DNA from: Arthrobacter sp. H-02-3
Lineage (GTDB): Bacteria; Actinomycetota; Actinomycetes; Actinomycetales; Micrococcaceae
NCBI RefSeq assembly: GCF_003097355.1
Contig: NZ_PYUI01000001.1
Span: 124,001 to 188,000 of the forward strand
Direction: 5' to 3'
Length of the DNA stretch: 64,000 bases
Both the position numbers and the translations under genes were made by a program. Shown in pieces: positions 18,570 to 30,605 of the stretch (the stretch's first letter is position 1; every line of letters starts with the position of its first letter). The notes beneath the pieces were generated by a model that saw nothing but the letters and a program-made list of their open reading frames with translations, was not told where the DNA came from and searched no databases.

Positions 18570-20015
18570 ATGCGGCTCACGATCGCCGGCGGGGGCGGGT
18601 TCCGCGTCCCCCTGGTCTACCGGGCGCTCTCTGCCGGCCCCTTTGCGGGGCTGGTGCGGGAGCTGGTGCTTTACGACGTCGACGCCGGCCGGCTGGCCGC
18701 CATCGAAGCGGTTCTGGCCTCCCTTGCACAGCAGGGTCCGTCCGGTTCCGGGCCGCAGGTCCGTACCGCATCGTCGCTCGCCGGAGCCCTCGACGGCGCC
18801 GACATGGTCTTCGCCGCGATTCGGCCAGGCGGCACGGCCGGGCGGACTGCCGATGAGCGGATCGCCCTGGACCTGGGCATCCTGGGCCAGGAAACCACCG
18901 GTGCGGGCGGCATTTCCTATGCCCTGCGGTCCATTCCGCCCATGCTGAAGCTCGCGGAGGAAATGCGGAACCGCTGCCCCGGGGCCTGGCTGCTGAACTT
19001 CACCAATCCCGCCGGCATGGTCACCGAGGCCCTGGTCCCGGTACTCGGGCACAGGGTGATCGGGATTTGCGATTCCGCCGGCGGCCTGGTGCACCGCGCC
19101 GCCCGGGCTGCCGGAGTCACGCTGTCCGAGGGCAGGCTCGACGGCGTGGGCTACTACGGCCTGAACCACCTCGGCTGGCTGTGCCGGCTGGAGTCGGGGG
19201 GCCGCGATGTGCTCCCGGAACTCCTGGCGAACCCGGCCGCGCTGGCGGAGTTCGAAGAGGGTCGGCTGTTCGCGCCCGGGCTTCTTGGGGGCCTTGGCTG
19301 CCTGCCGAATGAGTACCTCTTCTACTACTACGACACCGAACGCGCAGTGGCCGGCATGCGCGGCGCGGCCCTGACCCGGGGGGAATCAATCGCCCGGCAG
19401 CAGGCCGAGCTCTACCCCCGTCTCGCAGCCGCCGGGCCCGGGGCCTTTGCGCTCTGGGAGGCCGCCCGCCGGTCACGCGAAGAGGGCTATCTCGCGGAAT
19501 CCCGCACCGGGGGCGAACGCCGTGACGAGACCGACCTCGCCGGCGGCGGCTACGAGCGGGTGGCCCTGGCGGCCATGCGCGCCTTGTCCGGGGGCGGCGA
19601 GGCCCAGCTGATCCTCAACACGGTCAACACCCTCCAGGCCGACACCGCAGTCAACACTGTCGCTGGGCCGGCCCCGGACAGCCCCGCCGCCGGCCGCGCG
19701 GCCGGGTCCGCAGTGCCGGCCGTGCCGGGGCTGCCGGCGGACGCCGTCGTCGAGGTTCCCTGCACGGTGACCCCCGACGGCGCTGTACCGGTTCCGCAGG
19801 ATCTTCCGGGACCGGAGCAGCTGGCGTTGATGCGGCGGGTCAAGGACGTCGAACGGCTCGTGGTGGAGGCGACGACGACCGGCCGCCGGGAGTCAGCCCT
19901 CGCCGCGTTCGCCAGCCATCCGCTCGTGGATTCGGAGGTCCTCGCCGGCAAACTGCTCGCCGCGTACGAGGCCGCCTTCCCGGAGCTGGGCCGCCTGTGG
20001 CACCGCGGGCCGTGA
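18570..20015 (+). CDS. Family 4 glycoside hydrolase (6-phospho-beta-glucosidase-like)
   Basis: A 481-residue GH4 enzyme, a family that needs NAD+ and a divalent metal and cleaves phosphorylated or free glycosides by a redox mechanism. Seen are the N-terminal dinucleotide loop TIAGGGGFRVPLVYRAL, NFTNPAGMVTEAL, the metal-site Cys region VIGICDSAGGLVHRA, GYYGLNHLGWLCRLESGGRD, and NEYLFYYYDTERA. An Ala/Pro-rich insertion (PAPDSPAAGRAAGSAVPAVP) interrupts the C-terminal domain, just before the conserved VVEVPCTVTPDGAVPVP. No PTS genes adjoin it, so the phosphorylated-substrate assignment rests on family likeness only. Confidence 0.87.
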   Translation: MRLTIAGGGGFRVPLVYRALSAGPFAGLVRELVLYDVDAGRLAAIEAVLASLAQQGPSGSGPQVRTASSLAGALDGADMVFAAIRPGGTAGRTADERIALDLGILGQETTGAGGISYALRSIPPMLKLAEEMRNRCPGAWLLNFTNPAGMVTEALVPVLGHRVIGICDSAGGLVHRAARAAGVTLSEGRLDGVGYYGLNHLGWLCRLESGGRDVLPELLANPAALAEFEEGRLFAPGLLGGLGCLPNEYLFYYYDTERAVAGMRGAALTRGESIARQQAELYPRLAAAGPGAFALWEAARRSREEGYLAESRTGGERRDETDLAGGGYERVALAAMRALSGGGEAQLILNTVNTLQADTAVNTVAGPAPDSPAAGRAAGSAVPAVPGLPADAVVEVPCTVTPDGAVPVPQDLPGPEQLALMRRVKDVERLVVEATTTGRRESALAAFASHPLVDSEVLAGKLLAAYEAAFPELGRLWHRGP

Positions 20016-20096
20016 CGGCCGCACCGTAAGTGAAGACCCGCTGGCAGCCCGGCAGCCGGGCACGACCGTTCAGCCCGGTTTCTACGGCCAGCCCGC

Positions 20097-20633
20097 CTAG
20101 AGCTTCCGATACATCACGTGGAGTCCCACATAGCCCAGTTTCGGGTGGTTGAAGGCCTCGGGAATGGTGGCGAGCACCTCGAAGCCCATGGACTTCCAGG
20201 CGGCGACGGCCCGGACATTGCTTTCCACGACCGCGTTGAACTGCATTGCCCGGAAGCCGGCGTCGCGTGCGGCGCCGAGCGAGTAGGCGCAGAGGGCCCG
20301 GGCCAGTCCGCGGCCGGCAGAGCCGGGATGGACCATGTAGCCCGCGTTGGCCACATGGCTGCCGCCGCCGCCCTGGTTGGGGTGCAGTTCGCCGGTGCCC
20401 AGGATGGCGCTGGTGTCGGAGGCGACCGCGACGAACGTCTGCCCCGGCGCCTGCTTGAACCAGCGCCCGCGGGCTTCGTCCTCGGTGGTGTCCCGGTCCC
20501 AGGTGAAGGTCTCCCCGGCCCGGATGACGGGCTCCAGGATCGCCCAGATGCCCGGCCAGTCCTCCGGTCGGGCCTCCCGGATTGTCCAGCTGCCTGCAGC
20601 ATCGTGTTCTGTGGTTGCGCTCACAGCCGCCAC
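20097..20633 (-). CDS. GNAT-family N-acetyltransferase
   Basis: A 178-residue GNAT protein. The acetyl-CoA binding block is GSAGRGLARALCAYSLGAAR, followed by MQFNAVVESNVRAVAAWKSMGF and HPKLGYVGLHVMYRKL, like the phosphinothricin/ElaA-type and similar small-molecule acetyltransferases. The substrate is unknown. It is convergent with the GH4 gene (81-base gap) and divergent from mshA. Confidence 0.83.
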   Translation of the reverse strand: MAAVSATTEHDAAGSWTIREARPEDWPGIWAILEPVIRAGETFTWDRDTTEDEARGRWFKQAPGQTFVAVASDTSAILGTGELHPNQGGGGSHVANAGYMVHPGSAGRGLARALCAYSLGAARDAGFRAMQFNAVVESNVRAVAAWKSMGFEVLATIPEAFNHPKLGYVGLHVMYRKL

Positions 20634-20831
20634 GTTAGCAGGAGGCCGTGACTTGGGGACCGGGCAGTGAACCGGACGGTGAACGGAACCCGGAACCGTC
20701 CCCTGACCGGGCCCGCGAAAGGAGCTGTGAAACCGGGCCGCAAAACGAGCTGTGAACCCGCCGCCACTTCAGGAGTAATGTTTTATCGACATGCATTTGG
20801 CAGAGAGAAATCTGTAGAGGAAAGGGGAACC

Positions 20832-22097
20832 GTGTCGCTGATCCGCCGCGTCGCTTTCCTTTCCCTGCACACCTCACCCATGGAGCAGCCCGGCTCGGGT
20901 GATGCCGGTGGCATGAACGTGTACGTCCGGGCGCTGGCCGCGGCCCTTGCCGAGACCGGCGTGGAGGTGGAGATCTTCACGCGGTCCACCGCAGCCGGGC
21001 AACCCGCCGTCGAACATCCCTCCCCCGGCGTCTGCGTCCACAACGTCCTGGCCGGGCCGCCGCGGAAGCTGCCCAAGGAGGAACTCCCGGAACTGCTGCA
21101 CAGCATGGTCGCCGAGATCGACCGCATCCGGCACCTGCAGCCGCACGGCCGGTACGACGTCGTCCATTCCCACTACTGGGTCTCCGGTGTGGCCGGTCTC
21201 GAGCTCGCGGAATTGTGGCGGCTCCCCCTCGTCCACACCATGCACACCATGGCCAAGGTCAAGAACCAGCTCCTCGAGTCCGGCGAACAGCCAGAACCGC
21301 GACGGCGGGAGGACGGCGAGCAGCAGATTGTCGACGGCGCCGCCCGGCTGATCGCCAATACCGGCACCGAAGCCGCGGAGCTGGTCTCGCACTACAACGC
21401 GGACATCGACCGCATCGACGTCGCGCCGCCGGGCGTAGACCTGGCCGTCTTCACGCCGGCGTTCCGGAACCGCGACAGGGCCGGGCATGGCGTGGCCCCG
21501 GGCAAATTCCATCTCCTGTTCGCGGGACGAATCCAGCGGCTCAAAGGGCCGCAGGTCCTGATCAAGGCGGCCGCCCTCCTGCGGTCCCGGCGCCCCGACA
21601 TCGACCTGCAGCTGACCATCCTGGGGGCCGTCAGCGGCGCGAAGGACTTCAATCTCAAAGCGCTGATCAGCGCCGCCGGAATGGACGACGTCGCCACCCA
21701 CCACCCGCCGGTCAACGCACCGGAGCTGGCCGGCTGGTACCGGTCTGCCGACGTCGTGGTGATGCCTTCCTACAGCGAATCCTTCGGCCTGGTGGCGCTG
21801 GAGGCGCAGGCCTGCGGGACACCGGTGCTTGCCACGAAAGTGGGCGGCCTGTCCCGCGCCGTGCAGGACGGGCGCACGGGGATGCTGGTCGAGGGCCACA
21901 AAGCCAGCGACTGGGCGGATGCCCTTGAAGCTCTCTATGACGACCCGCAGACGCGCACCGACATGGGGCGCGCCGCCGCGATCCATGCGCAGGATTTCGG
22001 CTGGCAGCGCACCGCCGCGATTACGCTGGAGAGCTACCACACCGCAGTGAGCCAGTATTTTGGTACCCTGACCATCCCGGTGGGCCACACACCCTGA
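20832..22097 (+). CDS. mshA: D-inositol-3-phosphate glycosyltransferase MshA
   Basis: A 421-residue GT4 glycosyltransferase that joins GlcNAc from UDP-GlcNAc to 1L-inositol-1-phosphate, the first step of mycothiol synthesis. Seen are [20 protein letters not shown] at the N-terminus, [43 protein letters not shown], and the GT4 EX7E block [20 protein letters not shown]. The GTG start ([13 protein letters not shown]) follows GAGGAAAGGGGA; a longer in-frame reading to 20667 has no family support. The inositol phosphate supplier ino1 is 2 kb downstream. Confidence 0.95.
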   Translation: MSLIRRVAFLSLHTSPMEQPGSGDAGGMNVYVRALAAALAETGVEVEIFTRSTAAGQPAVEHPSPGVCVHNVLAGPPRKLPKEELPELLHSMVAEIDRIRHLQPHGRYDVVHSHYWVSGVAGLELAELWRLPLVHTMHTMAKVKNQLLESGEQPEPRRREDGEQQIVDGAARLIANTGTEAAELVSHYNADIDRIDVAPPGVDLAVFTPAFRNRDRAGHGVAPGKFHLLFAGRIQRLKGPQVLIKAAALLRSRRPDIDLQLTILGAVSGAKDFNLKALISAAGMDDVATHHPPVNAPELAGWYRSADVVVMPSYSESFGLVALEAQACGTPVLATKVGGLSRAVQDGRTGMLVEGHKASDWADALEALYDDPQTRTDMGRAAAIHAQDFGWQRTAAITLESYHTAVSQYFGTLTIPVGHTP

Positions 22098-22174
22098 ACC
22101 GGACCCCTCCGCCGAACCCGGGCCGGCAACACCGGGCCGGGACACCCGCCGACGCCACGAGCCGAAGGACAACG

Positions 22175-23920
22175 ATGTCTGAGACCACCACTGCCGGGAA
22201 CAACGTGCCCAGCGATCTGGAAATTGCCCAGCGGGCCGTCATGAAGCCCATCGGGGAGATCGCGGCGGCTGCCGGAATCAACCCCGAGGCCCTGGAGCTC
22301 TATGGACCCTATAAGGCCAAGATCGACCCTTCGAAGCTAAACGTCGCAGCGGGCGCTGCCCCTGGAACCGCTGGAACTCAGTTGCGTACCCCCGCACGTA
22401 CCCCTGGAAAAGTCGTGCTCGTCTCGGCGATGTCCCCCACCCCGGCCGGCGAGGGCAAATCCACCACCACCGTCGGGCTCGCCGATTCCCTGGCCCGGGC
22501 CGGGCACAAAGTGATGATCGCCCTGCGCGAACCCTCGCTCGGGCCCATCCTTGGCATGAAAGGCGGCGCCACGGGCGGCGGCTACTCCCAGGTGCTGCCG
22601 ATGGACCAGATCAACCTGCATTTCACGGGTGACTTCCACGCCATCACCTCGGCCAACAACGCCCTCATGGCCCTCGTGGATAACCACATCTTCCAGGGCA
22701 ACGAACTCAACATCGACCCGCGGCGGATGACGTTCAAGCGGGTCCTGGACATGAACGACCGCTCCCTGCGCGAAGTGGTGATCGGCCTCGGCGGGCCGGC
22801 CCAGGGCATCCCGCGGCAGGACGGCTTTGACATCACGGTGGCCTCGGAGATCATGGCGGTGTTCTGCCTGGCCACGGACCTCAACGATCTGCGCGAGCGG
22901 CTGGGCCGGATCACCTTCGGGTACACCTACGACCGCCAGCCCGTCACCGTGGCCGATCTCGGTGTCCAAGGCGCCCTGACCATGCTGCTCAAGGACGCGA
23001 TCAAGCCCAACCTCGTGCAGACCATCGCCGGCACACCGGCACTCGTGCACGGCGGACCCTTCGCCAACATCGCCCACGGCTGCAACTCCCTGATCGCCAC
23101 CCAGACGGCCCGCAGCCTGGCGGACATCGTGGTCACCGAGGCCGGTTTCGGCGCGGACCTCGGTGCCGAGAAGTACATGGACATCAAGGCACGGATGGCC
23201 GACGTCGCCCCGTCCGCCGTCGTCCTCGTGGCGACCGTCCGGGCGCTCAAGATGCACGGCGGCGTGGCGAAGGACCGGCTCAAGGAGCCCAACGTGGAGG
23301 CGCTGGCCGCCGGCGTCGCCAATCTCCAGCGCCACATCCGCAACGTGGAGAAGTTCGGCATCGTGCCGGTCGTGGCGGTCAACAAATTCGCCACGGACAC
23401 CGCCGAGGAGCTGGACTGGCTGATCGAGTGGTGCGCCGCGGAGGGCGTCCAGGCCGCGGTGGCCGATGTCTGGGGCCGTGGCGGAGGCGGCGACGGCGGG
23501 GATGAGCTCGCGGCGAAGGTGGCGGCCGCGCTGGACGCCCCGCACGCCTTCCGGCACCTGTACCCGCTGGACATGTCCGTCGAGGACAAGATCCGGACCA
23601 TCGTGCAGGAGGTTTACGGGGCCGACGGCGTTGACTTCTCGGTGCCGGCGCTCAAACGGCTGGCCGAGATCGAGAAGAACGGCTGGTCCGGGATGCCCGT
23701 GTGCATGGCCAAGACGCAGTACTCCTTCACCGACGACGCCACCCGGCTCGGCGCCCCCAAAGGCTTCACCGTCCACGTCCGGGACCTCATCCCCAAGACC
23801 GGTGCCGGCTTCATCGTGGCCCTCACCGGCGCGGTGATGACCATGCCGGGCCTGCCCAAGGTCCCGGCAGCGATGCGGATGGACGTCGACGACGCCGGCA
23901 ACCCCGTCGGCCTCTTCTAA
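22175..23920 (+). CDS. fhs: Formate-tetrahydrofolate ligase
   Basis: A 581-residue enzyme that makes 10-formyl-THF from formate, THF and ATP for one-carbon metabolism. It has [13 protein letters not shown], the P-loop [60 protein letters not shown], and late [20 protein letters not shown] short Ala/Gly/Thr-rich insertion (about residues 58-76) before the P-loop makes it slightly longer than usual. It starts 77 bases after mshA on the same strand. Confidence 0.97.
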   Translation: MSETTTAGNNVPSDLEIAQRAVMKPIGEIAAAAGINPEALELYGPYKAKIDPSKLNVAAGAAPGTAGTQLRTPARTPGKVVLVSAMSPTPAGEGKSTTTVGLADSLARAGHKVMIALREPSLGPILGMKGGATGGGYSQVLPMDQINLHFTGDFHAITSANNALMALVDNHIFQGNELNIDPRRMTFKRVLDMNDRSLREVVIGLGGPAQGIPRQDGFDITVASEIMAVFCLATDLNDLRERLGRITFGYTYDRQPVTVADLGVQGALTMLLKDAIKPNLVQTIAGTPALVHGGPFANIAHGCNSLIATQTARSLADIVVTEAGFGADLGAEKYMDIKARMADVAPSAVVLVATVRALKMHGGVAKDRLKEPNVEALAAGVANLQRHIRNVEKFGIVPVVAVNKFATDTAEELDWLIEWCAAEGVQAAVADVWGRGGGGDGGDELAAKVAAALDAPHAFRHLYPLDMSVEDKIRTIVQEVYGADGVDFSVPALKRLAEIEKNGWSGMPVCMAKTQYSFTDDATRLGAPKGFTVHVRDLIPKTGAGFIVALTGAVMTMPGLPKVPAAMRMDVDDAGNPVGLF

Positions 23921-23949
23921 CCCACCCCTCATCCGCCCGTTAAACGCCT

Positions 23950-24010
23950 GTTGCCCTATCACTTATGGCTGCTAAACCGGGGTTTTAAGGGCCATAAGTG
24001 ATAGGGCAAC
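23950..24010. repeat. Large perfect inverted repeat between fhs and ino1
   Basis: Two 19-base arms (GTTGCCCTATCACTTATGG and its exact complement) enclose a 23-base centre rich in A and G/C runs. The centre can pair further. It lies between the convergent stop codons of fhs and ino1. It could serve as a bidirectional terminator or be a member of a dispersed palindromic repeat family. No T-run follows directly. Confidence 0.85.
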
Positions 24011-24035
24011 GGGGGAAGGGGAGGTGCGGGAGGGG

Positions 24036-25121
24036 TTAGCGCTCCAGGTCGCCGCGGATGAAGGCCTCGACCTTTTCACGGGCGAGGTCATCGTTGAACT
24101 GCTCCGGCGGGGACTTCATGAAGTAGCTCGACGCCGAGACCAGCGGGCCGCCGATGCCGCGGTCCAGGCCGATCTTGGCGGCGCGGATGGCGTCGATGAT
24201 CACGCCGGCGGAGTTGGGCGAGTCCCAGACTTCGAGCTTGTATTCCAGGGACACCGGGGCGTCACCGAAGTTGCGGCCCTCGAGGCGGACGAAAGCCCAC
24301 TTGCGGTCATCGAGCCACTGGACGTAGTCCGACGGGCCGATGTGGACGTCCTTGGCGGCGAGCTCAGCCTCGACATTGGAGGTGACGGCCTGGGTCTTGG
24401 AGATCTTCTTGGACTCGAGGCGGTCGCGCTCCAGCATGTTCTTGAAGTCCATGTTGCCGCCGACGTTCAGCTGGTACGTGCGGTCCAGCGTGACGCCGCG
24501 GTCCTCGAACAGTTTGGCCATGACGCGGTGCGTGATGGTGGCGCCGATCTGGCTCTTGATGTCATCGCCCACGATCGGCACGCCGGCGGCAGTGAACTTG
24601 TCCGCCCACTCCTTGGTGCCTGCAATGAACACGGGCAGGGCGTTGACGAACGCCACGCCGGCGTCGATGGCGCACTGGGCGTAGAATTCGGCGGCCTGCT
24701 GGGAGCCGACCGGGAGGTAGCAGACCATGACGTCAACTTTGGCGTCCTTGAGGGCCTGGACGACGTCGACCGGCTCCTCCGGGGACTGCTCGATGGTCTC
24801 GAGGTAATACTTGCCGAGGCCGTCCAGGGTCGGGCCGCGCTGGACGGTGACACCGGTCGGCGGGACGTCGGCGATCTTGATGGTGTTGTTTTCGCTGGCC
24901 AGGATGGCGGCGGACAGGTCCTGGCCGACCTTCTTGCCGTCGACGTCGAATGCGGCGACGAACTCCACGTCGCCCACGTGGTACTGGCCGAACTGCACGT
25001 GCATGAGGCCGGGAACTGTGGCCTTGGGGTCGGCGTCCTTGTAGTACTGGACGCCCTGGACCAGCGAAGTGGCGCAGTTACCTACGCCGACGATTGCAAC
25101 ACGAATCGGATGTGAAGACAC
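24036..25121 (-). CDS. ino1: Inositol-1-phosphate (myo-inositol-3-phosphate) synthase
   Basis: A 361-residue NAD-dependent enzyme that converts glucose-6-phosphate to inositol phosphate. The dinucleotide loop is [68 protein letters not shown] and [12 protein letters not shown] are typical of the short actinobacterial/archaeal form. The GTG at 25121 follows AAAGGAG by 5 bases. The product feeds MshA and phosphatidylinositol. Confidence 0.95.
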   Translation of the reverse strand: MSSHPIRVAIVGVGNCATSLVQGVQYYKDADPKATVPGLMHVQFGQYHVGDVEFVAAFDVDGKKVGQDLSAAILASENNTIKIADVPPTGVTVQRGPTLDGLGKYYLETIEQSPEEPVDVVQALKDAKVDVMVCYLPVGSQQAAEFYAQCAIDAGVAFVNALPVFIAGTKEWADKFTAAGVPIVGDDIKSQIGATITHRVMAKLFEDRGVTLDRTYQLNVGGNMDFKNMLERDRLESKKISKTQAVTSNVEAELAAKDVHIGPSDYVQWLDDRKWAFVRLEGRNFGDAPVSLEYKLEVWDSPNSAGVIIDAIRAAKIGLDRGIGGPLVSASSYFMKSPPEQFNDDLAREKVEAFIRGDLER

Positions 25122-25308
25122 GGAACTCCTTTGAGGAAAGGGTGACCGGCGCGGCCGCACTCTGTTGTACTGCATCAGTTGTGCGGGCGGCAGGCGGACA
25201 CGGCGCCGTAAGGCGCCCTTAGTAGTCTAATCAACACCGCCGGGACCGCGGTTGTTCCCGCGGCCTCGGCGGAGCTGACTGGTCCGCTTGATTAAGTGAC
25301 GGGCCGTG

Positions 25309-26346
<1,038 letters not shown>

Positions 26347-26361
26347 ACGTCATATCCTGCC

Positions 26362-28188
26362 CTAGTTTGTAAGGATCGCGGCGCTGTGGCCGGGGAGGTG
26401 GAGGCGTCCGGCGGCCGGCTCCCCGCCCGTAGTGGGGTCGGTACCCGGATCCAGCCGCACGCCGTCGTCGGTGGCCAAGGCGATGGCGCCCCCGCTGACC
26501 GGGACGCGCCGCGCCTCGCCGGAGAAGTTCATCGCCACCTCGGTGCCGCCGCGCCGGAACAGCAGCCAGCCCTCTTCCTCGCTGACTTCGGTGACGGTGT
26601 CCTGGAACCCGGGCTCCGTCAGGTCCGGCGTCGTGCGGCGCAGCGCGATCAGCGCCCGGTACAGCTCCAGGAGCCGGGCATGGTCCCCCTCGGAGGCCTC
26701 GGCCCAGTTGAGCTTGGACCGGGTGAAGGTTTCCGGATCCTGCGGATCGGGCACGACGGCGGGGTCCCACCCCATGCGCTCGAACTCCCTGATCCGGCCT
26801 TCGGCCGTCGCCTTGCCCAGTTCCGGTTCCGGGTGGGAGGTGAAGAACTGCCACGGGGTGCTGGCCCCGTATTCCTCGCCCATGAAGAGCATGGGCGTGA
26901 AAGGCGACGTCAAGGTGGCGACGGCGGCGAGCGCGAGCTGCCCGTAGCCCAGGGTCTGGGACAGCCGGTCCCCGGTGGCCCGGTTCCCGATCTGGTCGTG
27001 GTTCTGGCTGCACACCACCAGCGCAGCGGGGTGGACCAGGGCCGGGTTGATGGGCCGTCCGTGGTGCCGGCCGCGGAAGCTGGAGAAACTGCCGTCGTGG
27101 AAGAACCCGCGTTCCAGGACCTTGGCGAGCGCGCCCAGCGAGTCGAAGTCCTCGTAGTAGCCAATGGTTTCGCCGCTGACGTTGACGTGGACGGCGTGGT
27201 GGAAGTCGTCGCTCCACTGCCCGGCCAGCCCGTAGCCGTTGACGTCCCGCGGATAGAGCAGGCGCGGGTTGTTCAGGTCCGATTCCGCGATCATGGTGGC
27301 CGGGCGGCCCGTCTCCGCCGAGACGGCGTCCGCGAGGGCGCCGAAGTCCTCCAGGAGGTGCACGGCGCGCTCGTCCTTGAAGGCGTGCACGGCGTCCAGC
27401 CGCAGGCCGTCCACATGGTAGTCGCGCAGCCACATGGCGGCGTTGTCCAGGATGTAGCGGCGCACCTCGTCGGACTCCGGGCCGTCCAGGTTGACGGAGT
27501 CGCCCCACGTGTTGCCCTCCCCCGACTTCAGGTAGGGCCCGAACCGCGGGAGGTAGTTTCCGCTGGGTCCGAGGTGGTTGTAGACCACGTCCTGGATAAC
27601 GCCAAGGCCGGCGGCGTGGGCGGCGTCCACGAAGCGCTGGTACGCCGCGGGTCCGCCGTAGCCTTCGTGCACGGCGTACCACTGGACGCCGTCATAGCCC
27701 CAGTTGTGGGTGCCGTTGAACCCGTTGACCGGCAGGAGTTCCACGAAGTCGATGCCCAGCTCCGCCAGGTACTGCAGCCTTCCTGCCGCGGCGTCCAGCG
27801 TTCCTTCCGGGGTGAAGGTGCCCACGTGGAGTTCGTAGATGACGGAGCCCTTGAGCTCCCGTCCCGCCCACTGGCCGTCCGCCCATTGGTGATGGCCGGC
27901 GTCAAACGTTCGCGACAGTGCGTGCACGCCCGCCGGCTGGCGGCGGGAGCGCGGGTCCGGCAGCGGAATGGAGTCCCCGTCCAGTAGGTACCCGTAGTCC
28001 ACGTCCCCGGAGGCGGGCGCCCCGGGGACGGTCCACCACCCGTCACCGGCAGTGCCGCCGCCGCTGTCAGTGCCGCCGCCGGGCCGCCGGGTCATGGGGT
28101 ACTCCCGACCATCGGCAAGCAGCGTCACCGTGCCCGCTTCCGGCGCCCAGAGGTCGAAGCGCGCGCTTCCGTGTGCAGGCAAGGTCAT
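26362..28188 (-). CDS. treZ: Malto-oligosyltrehalose trehalohydrolase TreZ
   Basis: A GH13 enzyme of about 608 residues that cuts trehalose from the maltooligosyl-trehalose made by TreY. The N-terminal beta domain starts [17 protein letters not shown]. Catalytic blocks are [20 protein letters not shown] (Asp nucleophile), [17 protein letters not shown] (Glu) and [15 protein letters not shown]. Two ATGs lie six bases apart (28194, 28188). The GGAG site is seven bases from the second, so I use that. The gene is 77 bases downstream of treY. Confidence 0.93.
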   Translation of the reverse strand: MTLPAHGSARFDLWAPEAGTVTLLADGREYPMTRRPGGGTDSGGGTAGDGWWTVPGAPASGDVDYGYLLDGDSIPLPDPRSRRQPAGVHALSRTFDAGHHQWADGQWAGRELKGSVIYELHVGTFTPEGTLDAAAGRLQYLAELGIDFVELLPVNGFNGTHNWGYDGVQWYAVHEGYGGPAAYQRFVDAAHAAGLGVIQDVVYNHLGPSGNYLPRFGPYLKSGEGNTWGDSVNLDGPESDEVRRYILDNAAMWLRDYHVDGLRLDAVHAFKDERAVHLLEDFGALADAVSAETGRPATMIAESDLNNPRLLYPRDVNGYGLAGQWSDDFHHAVHVNVSGETIGYYEDFDSLGALAKVLERGFFHDGSFSSFRGRHHGRPINPALVHPAALVVCSQNHDQIGNRATGDRLSQTLGYGQLALAAVATLTSPFTPMLFMGEEYGASTPWQFFTSHPEPELGKATAEGRIREFERMGWDPAVVPDPQDPETFTRSKLNWAEASEGDHARLLELYRALIALRRTTPDLTEPGFQDTVTEVSEEEGWLLFRRGGTEVAMNFSGEARRVPVSGGAIALATDDGVRLDPGTDPTTGGEPAAGRLHLPGHSAAILTN

Positions 28189-28265
28189 CGTCATGCTCCG
28201 TTCCGCTGTCCGGGGAATCAGCTTTTCGGGAAGATCGTTTTCAGGAATACCGTCGCAGGAATACG

Positions 28266-30605
28266 TCAGGACGCCGGCACCAGCAGAGCTACAGGGTAGT
28301 CCCGCAGGATCTCCCCCACCGCTACGGGGCCCGGGCCGAAGGTCCTGCCGGTCAGTTCGTCGGTCATGGCGGCGGCGAACCGGACGGACGTGTCCTGCCA
28401 TCCGCCTCGCTGCTCAAGTCCGCGGGGCAGCCGGGTGGCAAGCGTGAGGGCACCCGGGGTTGAGGCGGTTCCGCGGTCAAAGGCGAGCAGGTGCGCTGCT
28501 GCGGCGCCGGTGGCCGTGACCGGCACGTACCCGGTGAACAGCTCCGGCCGGTCCCGCCGCAGGCGCAGGGCCCGGGAGGTGACGAGGAGTTTCGCCGCGT
28601 CGTCCAGGAACGACGCCGGCCGGTCACCGGCGTCGAGGGCGGCGAGGGCACGCCGGCGCTCACCGAAATCGAACGGCCGCCGGTTGTCCGGATCCGTCAG
28701 CGACCGGTCCCAAAACTCGGTGCCCTGGTAGACGTCCGGCACCCCGGGCATGGTGAGCTGGACGAGTTTGGCGCCCAGCGAATTGACGGCACCGTACGGC
28801 GCCAGCAGCGCCACGAGGGACTCCAGCTCAGCCGTCACCTCCGGGGTGTCGAACGCGGCGTCGACGGCGGCGGCCAGCTTCGCTTCGAACGCCTCGTCCG
28901 GATCGATCCAGTTGGTCGAGTTCCCGGCTTCGCGGGCGGCTTTTTGCGCGTAGGACTGCAAACGGTCGCGGTCCGCGGGCCATACCCCTGCGACGGCCTG
29001 CCACAGCAGGTTGGCCAGGGGCCCGTCCGGCAGGGGCGCCAGCTTCTGCAGCCGCTTCAGGGAGTCCCGCCACTCTGGCGCCAGTTCCGCCAGGACCGAG
29101 ATCCGGGCGCGGGTATCCTCGCTGCGCTTGGTGTCGTGGGTGCTGAGCGTCGTCATGGACAGCGGGAGCTCGGCCTGGCGGCGGGCCATCCGGGTGTGGA
29201 ACTCCTCCGGGGCAACGGCGAATTCCGTGGGGTCGGCGCCCACTTCGGTCAGGGTTCCCAGCCGGGTGTAGCGGAAGAACGCTGTGTCTTCCACTCCCTT
29301 GGCCATGACCATGCCGGAGGTCTGCTGGAAGCGGAGGCCGAGCTCGGCGTCGGGTTCAGGGCCGGCCTCCAGCAGCAGCGGAAGGAGGATTCCGACGGCG
29401 TCCCCGAGGTCCGGGCGGCGCCGGACAGCCAGCTCGCAGGCGTCCCGGAGCACGTCGGCCCCTTCGGGCAGGTAGCTGCGGTAGACAGGGAACGCCGCGA
29501 TGATCTCGGACAGAGCATCCGCCGCGGCATCCTGGGCCAGCCCTGCAGCAGCCGGAACCAGCCGCGCCAGCCGGAGCATTTCCGAGTGCAGGATCCCGTC
29601 GGTGATCCTGCGCTTGGTGCCGCGGATCATGTCGTCGTAGTCGGCAGCCTGCCCGCTGCGCAGTTCGGCGTCGAGCGCGTCGAGCACCCCCTGGCCGGCG
29701 GGGTCGACGAACACCCGGTCCACGTCCGCGAGGGCGTCGTAACCGGTGGTGCCCTCGCACTCGAAGCCGGCCGGCAGCACCTCGCCCGGTTCCAGGATCT
29801 TCTCGATCAGGAGGTAGCTGCCGTCAGTGGCCTTGCGCAGCCGGTGCAGGTAGCCTTCCGGGTCGGCGAGGCCGTCCGGGTGGTCGATCCGCAGCCCGTC
29901 AACGAGTCCCTCCCGGACCCAGCGCACAACTTCAGCGTGGGCTTCATCGAAGACCTCGGGGAGCTCCACCCGGATCCCGGCCAGACTGTTGACGGCAAAG
30001 AACCTGCGGTAGTTCAAGTCCTTGTCCGCCCGGCGCCAGCCGATCAGCTCGTAGTGCTGCCGGTCGTGGACCTCCCGGGGGTCATCGGCAGTGGAGTCAC
30101 CTGCGGTAAACGTGCCCTCGGCGAGCGGGAAGCGGTGGTCGTAGTAGCGCAGTTCACCGTCACGGATCTCCAGCGCGTCCACGTCCGAGTCCTCCCCAAG
30201 CACGGGGATCCGGACCCGGCCGCCGCCAAAGTCCCAGTCGACGTCGAACGCCTGGGCGTAGCGGGACTGCTGCCCTTCCTTCAGGAGGGACCACCACCAC
30301 GGGTTTTGGGCCGGGGTCGCGACGCCGACATGGTTGGGCACGATGTCCACGAGCACGCCCATGCCGGCTTCCCGGGCCGCTGCGGAGGCCGCCAGCAGGC
30401 CGGCCGCGCCGCCCCGATCCGGATCGATGGCGGAAGGATCCGTGACGTCGTAGCCGTGGTCCGAACCTTTTTCGGCCGTCAGGATCGGCGAAAGATAAAT
30501 CCAGTCCACGCCCAGGGACTTCAGGTATGGAACGGTCAGCGCGGCGTCCTGCAGGGTAAAGCCGGGACGGATCTGGAGCCGGTACGTCGAGACGGGCGTC
30601 CTCAT
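28266..30605 (-). CDS. treY: Malto-oligosyltrehalose synthase TreY
   Basis: A 779-residue GH13 enzyme that isomerises the reducing-end alpha-1,4 bond of maltodextrins to the alpha,alpha-1,1 trehalose bond. It opens with [20 protein letters not shown] and has [36 protein letters not shown] (nucleophile), [13 protein letters not shown] (acid) and [17 protein letters not shown]. It overlaps the treX stop by 4 bases (ATGA), so translation is probably coupled. Confidence 0.95.
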   Translation of the reverse strand: MRTPVSTYRLQIRPGFTLQDAALTVPYLKSLGVDWIYLSPILTAEKGSDHGYDVTDPSAIDPDRGGAAGLLAASAAAREAGMGVLVDIVPNHVGVATPAQNPWWWSLLKEGQQSRYAQAFDVDWDFGGGRVRIPVLGEDSDVDALEIRDGELRYYDHRFPLAEGTFTAGDSTADDPREVHDRQHYELIGWRRADKDLNYRRFFAVNSLAGIRVELPEVFDEAHAEVVRWVREGLVDGLRIDHPDGLADPEGYLHRLRKATDGSYLLIEKILEPGEVLPAGFECEGTTGYDALADVDRVFVDPAGQGVLDALDAELRSGQAADYDDMIRGTKRRITDGILHSEMLRLARLVPAAAGLAQDAAADALSEIIAAFPVYRSYLPEGADVLRDACELAVRRRPDLGDAVGILLPLLLEAGPEPDAELGLRFQQTSGMVMAKGVEDTAFFRYTRLGTLTEVGADPTEFAVAPEEFHTRMARRQAELPLSMTTLSTHDTKRSEDTRARISVLAELAPEWRDSLKRLQKLAPLPDGPLANLLWQAVAGVWPADRDRLQSYAQKAAREAGNSTNWIDPDEAFEAKLAAAVDAAFDTPEVTAELESLVALLAPYGAVNSLGAKLVQLTMPGVPDVYQGTEFWDRSLTDPDNRRPFDFGERRRALAALDAGDRPASFLDDAAKLLVTSRALRLRRDRPELFTGYVPVTATGAAAAHLLAFDRGTASTPGALTLATRLPRGLEQRGGWQDTSVRFAAAMTDELTGRTFGPGPVAVGEILRDYPVALLVPAS

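Noticed and set aside
22098..22174. Tetrahydrofolate riboswitch before fhs
   Set aside because: The 77-base gap is too short and shows only CCGGGCCGG-type direct repeats.
23570..23580. GGACATGTCC within fhs as another repeat copy
   Set aside because: The motif is part of codons for LDMSV in a conserved protein and has no flanking repeat sequence.
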